Shown in pieces: positions 47,898 to 51,741 of a DNA stretch of 51,741 nucleotides. Origin of the DNA: DASXRC01 sp036506495 (GTDB taxonomy: Bacteria > Actinomycetota > Actinomycetes > Mycobacteriales > Micromonosporaceae); NCBI GenBank assembly GCA_036506495.1, contig DASXRQ010000229.1, positions 1-51,741 on the forward strand, written 5' to 3'. The translations under genes were made by a program, and so were the position numbers. Numbering within the stretch: the stretch's first letter is position 1; every line of letters begins with the position of its first letter. Under the pieces are notes generated by a model. That model had not been told where the DNA came from and made no database searches. It saw nothing but the letters and a program-made list of their open reading frames with translations.

Positions 47898-49127
47898 ATG
47901 CGCAAGACTGTAAACATGCTAGTCGCCCGTGCGGTCCGCCGTTGCGCCCTCCCCGCACTCGCCGTCGCGCTGGCGTTGACCGCGTGCACCAGCGGGTCCT
48001 CACCGGGGGATCGTCGCGGGTCGGAGCCCAAGGGACCGGCGGTCACCATCTCCTCCCCCAAGGCGAACGCCACCGACGTCCCGGCCTCGGCGGAGATCGA
48101 GTTCAAGGCGGACGGCGCGAGCTCCACAACGGTCGAGCTCGCCGACGCGGATGGCAACGCCGTCGCGGGCGACATGCGTCCCGAGGGTACGGCGTGGCTG
48201 CCGCGCGCGCAGCTCGACTACGACACGAAGTACACCGCGACCGTGACGGCGACCGATGTCGACGACCGGACAACGACGGTGAAGTCGTCGTTCACCACGA
48301 TGGCGAGGCCGGCGAACCTGGTGCGCGTGTCGAGCGTGGTCGGCGACGACATGACCATTGGTGTGGGAATGCCGATGATCATCCAGTTCGGGCGGGACGT
48401 GCCCGAGAAGCTCCGCGCCAGCGTGCAGCGGCGGATGTTCGTCCGGTCGACGCCGGCGCAAGAGGGGAGCTGGCACTGGTTCAGCGCGAGTGAGGTGCAC
48501 TACCGGCCGAAGGCGTTCTGGCGGCCCGGCACGAAGCTGGATATGCGCGTGCTCGCCGGCGGGCTACCCCTGGGCGCCGGCTGGTACGGCCGGGCCGACC
48601 TGACCGTCGTCGCGCAGGTGGGGTCGGCGCTGACGATGAACGTTGACAACGCGACCAAGCGCATGACGGTCACCGAGAACGGCAAGGTCATCCGTATCAT
48701 CCCGGTCAGCCTCGGCCGCCCAGGCATGCCGTCCTCCTCCGGCACCATGCTGGTGATGGAGCGGCTGCGGAAGACCATCTTCGATACGACCCACGACCCG
48801 AACCCGGCCAACCGGTACAAGATCCCGATCGAGTACGCCCAGCGCATCACGTGGGGCGGCGAGTTCATCCACGCCGCGCCATGGTCAGTGGCCGACCAGG
48901 GCGTACGCAACGTCTCGCACGGCTGCATCAACATGTCGACGGCGAACGCGAAGTGGCTGTTCGCCAAGACGAGGCTGGGTGACCCGGTGACCGTGCGGGG
49001 CACCGAACGGCAGGTGCAGGTCGGCAACGGGTGGACCGACTGGTCGATGAGCTGGGGCGCGTACGTTCAGGGTTCGGCCCTGGGGCCGTCCGCGGGCGGC
49101 GCGATCGGTTCGGGCGGTGGCGGCTGA
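47898..49127 (+). CDS. L,D-transpeptidase lipoprotein
   Basis: 409 residues. A lipoprotein signal ends LTAC with the lipidated Cys at 30. Two Ig-like regions (about 45-240) precede the YkuD domain, whose active site is SHGCINMS with nucleophile Cys343 and His341; FIHAAPWS precedes it. A Gly/Ser tail ends the protein. It makes 3-3 cross-links in peptidoglycan outside the membrane, as in mycobacterial Ldt proteins. ATG 47898 (MRKTVNML) is favoured, but ATG 47880 and 47916 are also possible; 47916 would still give a good signal. Confidence 0.93.
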   Translation: MRKTVNMLVARAVRRCALPALAVALALTACTSGSSPGDRRGSEPKGPAVTISSPKANATDVPASAEIEFKADGASSTTVELADADGNAVAGDMRPEGTAWLPRAQLDYDTKYTATVTATDVDDRTTTVKSSFTTMARPANLVRVSSVVGDDMTIGVGMPMIIQFGRDVPEKLRASVQRRMFVRSTPAQEGSWHWFSASEVHYRPKAFWRPGTKLDMRVLAGGLPLGAGWYGRADLTVVAQVGSALTMNVDNATKRMTVTENGKVIRIIPVSLGRPGMPSSSGTMLVMERLRKTIFDTTHDPNPANRYKIPIEYAQRITWGGEFIHAAPWSVADQGVRNVSHGCINMSTANAKWLFAKTRLGDPVTVRGTERQVQVGNGWTDWSMSWGAYVQGSALGPSAGGAIGSGGGG

Positions 49128-49141
49128 CCGACCGCCGCAGA

Positions 49142-49927
49142 CTACCGGCGGCCGCGTACCGCCCAGGCGCGAGCGACGAGTGTTATCGATCCGTCGGCGG
49201 CGTACGGCAGGCCGGCTCGGATGCGCTCGCGCAGCGCCGCACGGCGCTCCTCGGTCAGTGACATGGCGTATCCGGGCGCCGGCGCCTGCCCACCGAGAAA
49301 TGGCGCCCAGTAGTCATCGAAGTCCCGGAACCGAGTGACGACGTCGATCGGACGCACCCGCACGTCCGTGAGGTCGGCGGCCTCGAACATGGCGGCCAGC
49401 GGCTCCGGCCGGCACAGCGGAAAGCGCACCCCCTCGTCGAGTTCCCGCGCGCGCGGGTCGAGTTCGCCGGCCGCGTCCCAGAAGAGACGCATCAGCTGCA
49501 TCTCGCCGGCGTAATCCCACACGTACGCACCGACCGTGCCGCCTCGCCGCACCACCCTCGCCATCTCGGCTACGGCGTGCGACGGCTCCGGCACGAAGTT
49601 CAGCACGAGTCCGCTGATGACCACGTCGACGTCGCCGTCGCCGAACGGGAGCGCGGTGCCGGCGGCCACGGCGAAGCCGGCCCGGGGTTCCACGATGTGC
49701 CGCCGGGCGTACGCCACGTAGCCGGGCGAGGGGTCCACGCCCACGACCAGATCGGGCGAGCCGAGCTGGAGCACCGCAGCGGTCACCGCGCCGGTGCCGC
49801 ATCCGACATCGACCCATCGTCCGGACCCCGGACTGTCGATCCAGCGGAGGAAGTCCGCCGCGACCAGCCGGCTCCACCGCCCGACGTACGGCTCGTACGC
49901 GTCCCCGCTGGCCCACACCTCGCTCAC
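49142..49927 (-). CDS. Class I SAM-dependent methyltransferase
   Basis: 261 residues. Motif I is VDVGCGTG, the acidic residue GVDPS ends strand 2, and VDVVISGLVLNFVPEPSHAV is the family's motif IV region, cited as two pieces VISGLVLNF and VPEPSHAV. It resembles UbiE-like small-molecule methyltransferases. GTG 49927 is chosen because TACCCT ends 6 nt before it; ATG 49981 would add 18 non-conserved residues and overlap the divergent gene. Substrate unknown. Confidence 0.88.
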   Translation of the reverse strand: MSEVWASGDAYEPYVGRWSRLVAADFLRWIDSPGSGRWVDVGCGTGAVTAAVLQLGSPDLVVGVDPSPGYVAYARRHIVEPRAGFAVAAGTALPFGDGDVDVVISGLVLNFVPEPSHAVAEMARVVRRGGTVGAYVWDYAGEMQLMRLFWDAAGELDPRARELDEGVRFPLCRPEPLAAMFEAADLTDVRVRPIDVVTRFRDFDDYWAPFLGGQAPAPGYAMSLTEERRAALRERIRAGLPYAADGSITLVARAWAVRGRR

Positions 49928-49933
49928 CGCGTC

Positions 49934-49939
49934 AGGGTA
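49934..49939 (-). promoter_or_regulatory. Leaderless -10 box (TACCCT) for the methyltransferase
   Basis: TACCCT ends 6 nt before GTG 49927. Confidence 0.5.
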
Positions 49940-49964
49940 GGCCCCCTCGTGATTGGATGGCGGC

Positions 49965-51665
49965 ATGGACGCCACCGACACTGGTGCGACGGCGTTCCGC
50001 GCCGCTCGTGACTACCTGCTCGCGCACCGCGAGGACTACGCGGCCGCGTACCGCGACTTTCGATGGCCCGAGCTCGACGAGTTCAACTGGGCCCTCGACT
50101 GGTTCGACGCCATCGCGGCCGGCAGCAACGCCCCGGCGCTGTGGATCGTCGAAGAGGACGGCTCGGAGCAACGGTGGTCGTTCGCGGAGATGTCGGCCCG
50201 GTCGAACCGGGTGGCCAACTGGCTGCGCGAGCTCGGCGTGCGGCGCGGGGACCGGTTGATCCTCATGCTCGGCAACCAGGTCGAGCTGTGGGAGACCATC
50301 CTGGCCGCGATGAAGCTGGGCGCGGTGCTCATCCCGGCCACTCCCCTGTTGGGCCCGGCGGACCTGCGGGACCGCATCGCGCGCGGCCACGCCCGGCACG
50401 TGGTGGTCGGGTCGGCCAACGCGGACAAGTTCGCCGACGTGGCCGGCGACTACACCCGCATCGCGGTCGGCGCCGACGTCGACGGCTGGCAGCGGTACGC
50501 CGACGCGTACGCGGCGAACGAAAAGTACGCACCGGACGGCGTCACCCAAGCGCGCGACACGCTGCTGCTCTACTTCACCTCGGGAACGACCGCCCGACCG
50601 AAGCTGGTCGAGCACACCCACGCCTCATACCCGGCCGGCCATCTGTCCACCATGTACTGGATCGGCCTGGGACCGGGTGACGTCCACCTGAACATCTCCT
50701 CGCCCGGCTGGGCCAAGCACGCGTGGAGCAACGTGTTCGCGCCGTGGAACGCCGAGGCGTGCGTGTTCATCTACAACTACCAGCGGTTCGATCCGGCCCA
50801 GCTGCTCGACCACATGCAGCGGTGCGGCGTGACCAGTTTCTGCTCCCCGCCCACGGTGTGGCGCATGCTCGTGCAGGCCGACCTCACCCGGCTCAAGACG
50901 CCACCGCGTGCGGTGGTCGGCGCCGGCGAGCCGCTCAACCCCGAGGTCATCGAGCAGGTCCGCCGGGCGTGGGGCGTGACGATCCGCGACGGCTTCGGTC
51001 AGACGGAGACGACCGTGCAGGTGGCCAACACGCCCGGCCAGCCGGTCAAGCTCGGTTCGATGGGCCGGCCGGTACCCGGGTACGCCGTGGAGCTCATCGA
51101 CCCGGTGACCGAGGCGCCGGCCGACGAGGGCGAGATCTGCCTGGACCTGTCCCGCCGTCCACTCGGCCTAATGGTCGGCTACCACGACGACCCGGAGCTG
51201 ACCGCAGCGGTCATGGCCGGCGGCTACTACCACACCGGGGACATCGGGGCGCGGGACGCCGACGGGTACATCACCTATGTCGGGCGCACCGACGACGTGT
51301 TCAAGGCCTCCGACTACCGGATCTCGCCGTTCGAGCTGGAGAGCGTGCTGATCGAGCATCCGGCCGTGGCGGAGGCGGCCGTCGTGCCCTCCCCCGATCC
51401 GCTACGGCTGGCCGTGCCGAAGGCGTACGTCGTCCTGGCCGAGGGGTGGTCGGCGGACCAGGAGACGGCCGCGGCCATCTTCCGGCACTGCCGCGAGCAT
51501 CTGTCGCCGTACCAGCGCATCCGCCGGCTCGAGTTCGCCGAACTGCCCAAGACCATCTCCGGCAAGATCCGGCGCGTCGAGCTGAAGGCCGGCGAGCAGG
51601 AGAAGCACGCGGACGCGACGGCGCGGCCGCCCGGCGAGTTCCGCGAGGAGGACGTCGCCCGCTAG
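49965..51665 (+). CDS. AMP-binding acyl-CoA synthetase
   Basis: 566 residues, ANL superfamily. The P-loop is YFTSGTTARPKLVEH, then FGQTETT (motif A5), YYHTGDIG with GRTDDVFKASDYRISPFELE (hinge), and the C-terminal Lys in KTISGKIRR. The first 60 residues (FNWALDWFDAIAAG) resemble medium-chain and aryl acyl-CoA synthetases of the acetyl-CoA synthetase-like group. It activates a carboxylate to its CoA thioester; chain length is unknown. ATG 49965 follows GGATGGCGG. It lies divergent from the methyltransferase. Confidence 0.92.
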   Translation: MDATDTGATAFRAARDYLLAHREDYAAAYRDFRWPELDEFNWALDWFDAIAAGSNAPALWIVEEDGSEQRWSFAEMSARSNRVANWLRELGVRRGDRLILMLGNQVELWETILAAMKLGAVLIPATPLLGPADLRDRIARGHARHVVVGSANADKFADVAGDYTRIAVGADVDGWQRYADAYAANEKYAPDGVTQARDTLLLYFTSGTTARPKLVEHTHASYPAGHLSTMYWIGLGPGDVHLNISSPGWAKHAWSNVFAPWNAEACVFIYNYQRFDPAQLLDHMQRCGVTSFCSPPTVWRMLVQADLTRLKTPPRAVVGAGEPLNPEVIEQVRRAWGVTIRDGFGQTETTVQVANTPGQPVKLGSMGRPVPGYAVELIDPVTEAPADEGEICLDLSRRPLGLMVGYHDDPELTAAVMAGGYYHTGDIGARDADGYITYVGRTDDVFKASDYRISPFELESVLIEHPAVAEAAVVPSPDPLRLAVPKAYVVLAEGWSADQETAAAIFRHCREHLSPYQRIRRLEFAELPKTISGKIRRVELKAGEQEKHADATARPPGEFREEDVAR

Positions 51666-51741
51666 GTGCCCGTGTGACCCGAGTGACAGTTTTGAACCCA
51701 CCGGCGCTGAACCAGTTGTGGGCGACGTCCGAACGCCGTAC
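51666..51741. other. End of window, no feature
   Basis: The last 76 bp hold no supported gene; they probably form the beginning of a gap to the next locus. Confidence 0.6.

Noticed and set aside
1..51741. tRNA, rRNA, CRISPR, transposase or integrase genes
   Set aside because: None could be recognised by eye on either strand; a short degenerate remnant cannot be excluded without a search.

Overview
The window is dense, very GC-rich chromosomal DNA with strong codon bias, many GTG starts and frequent GCGTACGC words. An SsgB-like sporulation/division protein, F420-type oxidoreductases, a TreS-maltokinase pair and many leaderless-looking starts point to a spore-forming actinomycete, most likely Micromonosporaceae (inference from content, not from a search). 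No rRNA, tRNA, CRISPR array, transposase, integrase or phage gene was seen. Fifty-four protein genes are supported.

Layout. 1-5.6 kb: ssgB, an SDR, a small membrane protein, AraC- and Rrf2-type regulators, a two-pore-helix K+ channel, a divergent TcmP-like protein and a VOC-fold enzyme. 5.7-13 kb: a TPR/membrane/FN3 protein, an OmpR-type two-component system, and divergently a LolA-like exported protein, an ABC ATPase and permease and a patatin, an apparent cell-envelope block. 13-19.5 kb: a transglycosylase-like exported protein with KKAPV repeats, GNAT and PIG-L enzymes, a GAF-kinase/NarL two-component system and, divergently, an SDR translationally coupled to an orphan QueA-like protein. 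19.3-25.5 kb: a 66-residue metal-ribbon protein, a CoA transferase, a secreted hydrolase, pirin, a DUF3037/HipA-like kinase pair and small proteins. 25.5-33.4 kb, all minus: a two-subunit hydroquinone 1,2-dioxygenase and semialdehyde dehydrogenase operon, followed by SNF2 helicase, SWIM protein and an SMP-30 lactonase. 33.4-41.7 kb: a luciferase-like protein, a VWA/MoxR pair, a PPOX/ArsR/SRPBCC block, an F420-type LLM enzyme, a Rossmann protein, SRPBCC, an unknown protein and an exported intradiol dioxygenase-like protein. 41.7-51.7 kb: a stand-alone LigD polymerase domain, a FAD oxidase, maltokinase-TreS, an L,D-transpeptidase lipoprotein, a methyltransferase and an acyl-CoA synthetase.

The best functional call is the hydroquinone dioxygenase: the large subunit keeps the whole metal-ligand pattern of PnpD with identical spacing (H244, N246, E250, H291), and its neighbours are the expected small subunit and dehydrogenase, with a perfect 16-bp palindrome as likely operator. 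The most unusual non-coding content is a set of long palindromes: a 94-bp MITE-like element between 7-bp direct repeats (23463-23570), a 72-bp nested cruciform between divergent genes (24797-24868), an imperfect 69-bp tandem repeat (4871-5045), a two-copy palindrome inside a coding region (6445-6507) and a nested hairpin (39587-39636). A recurring TANNNT box 6-8 nt before start codons suggests that many genes are transcribed without a leader, and it was used to choose several starts.
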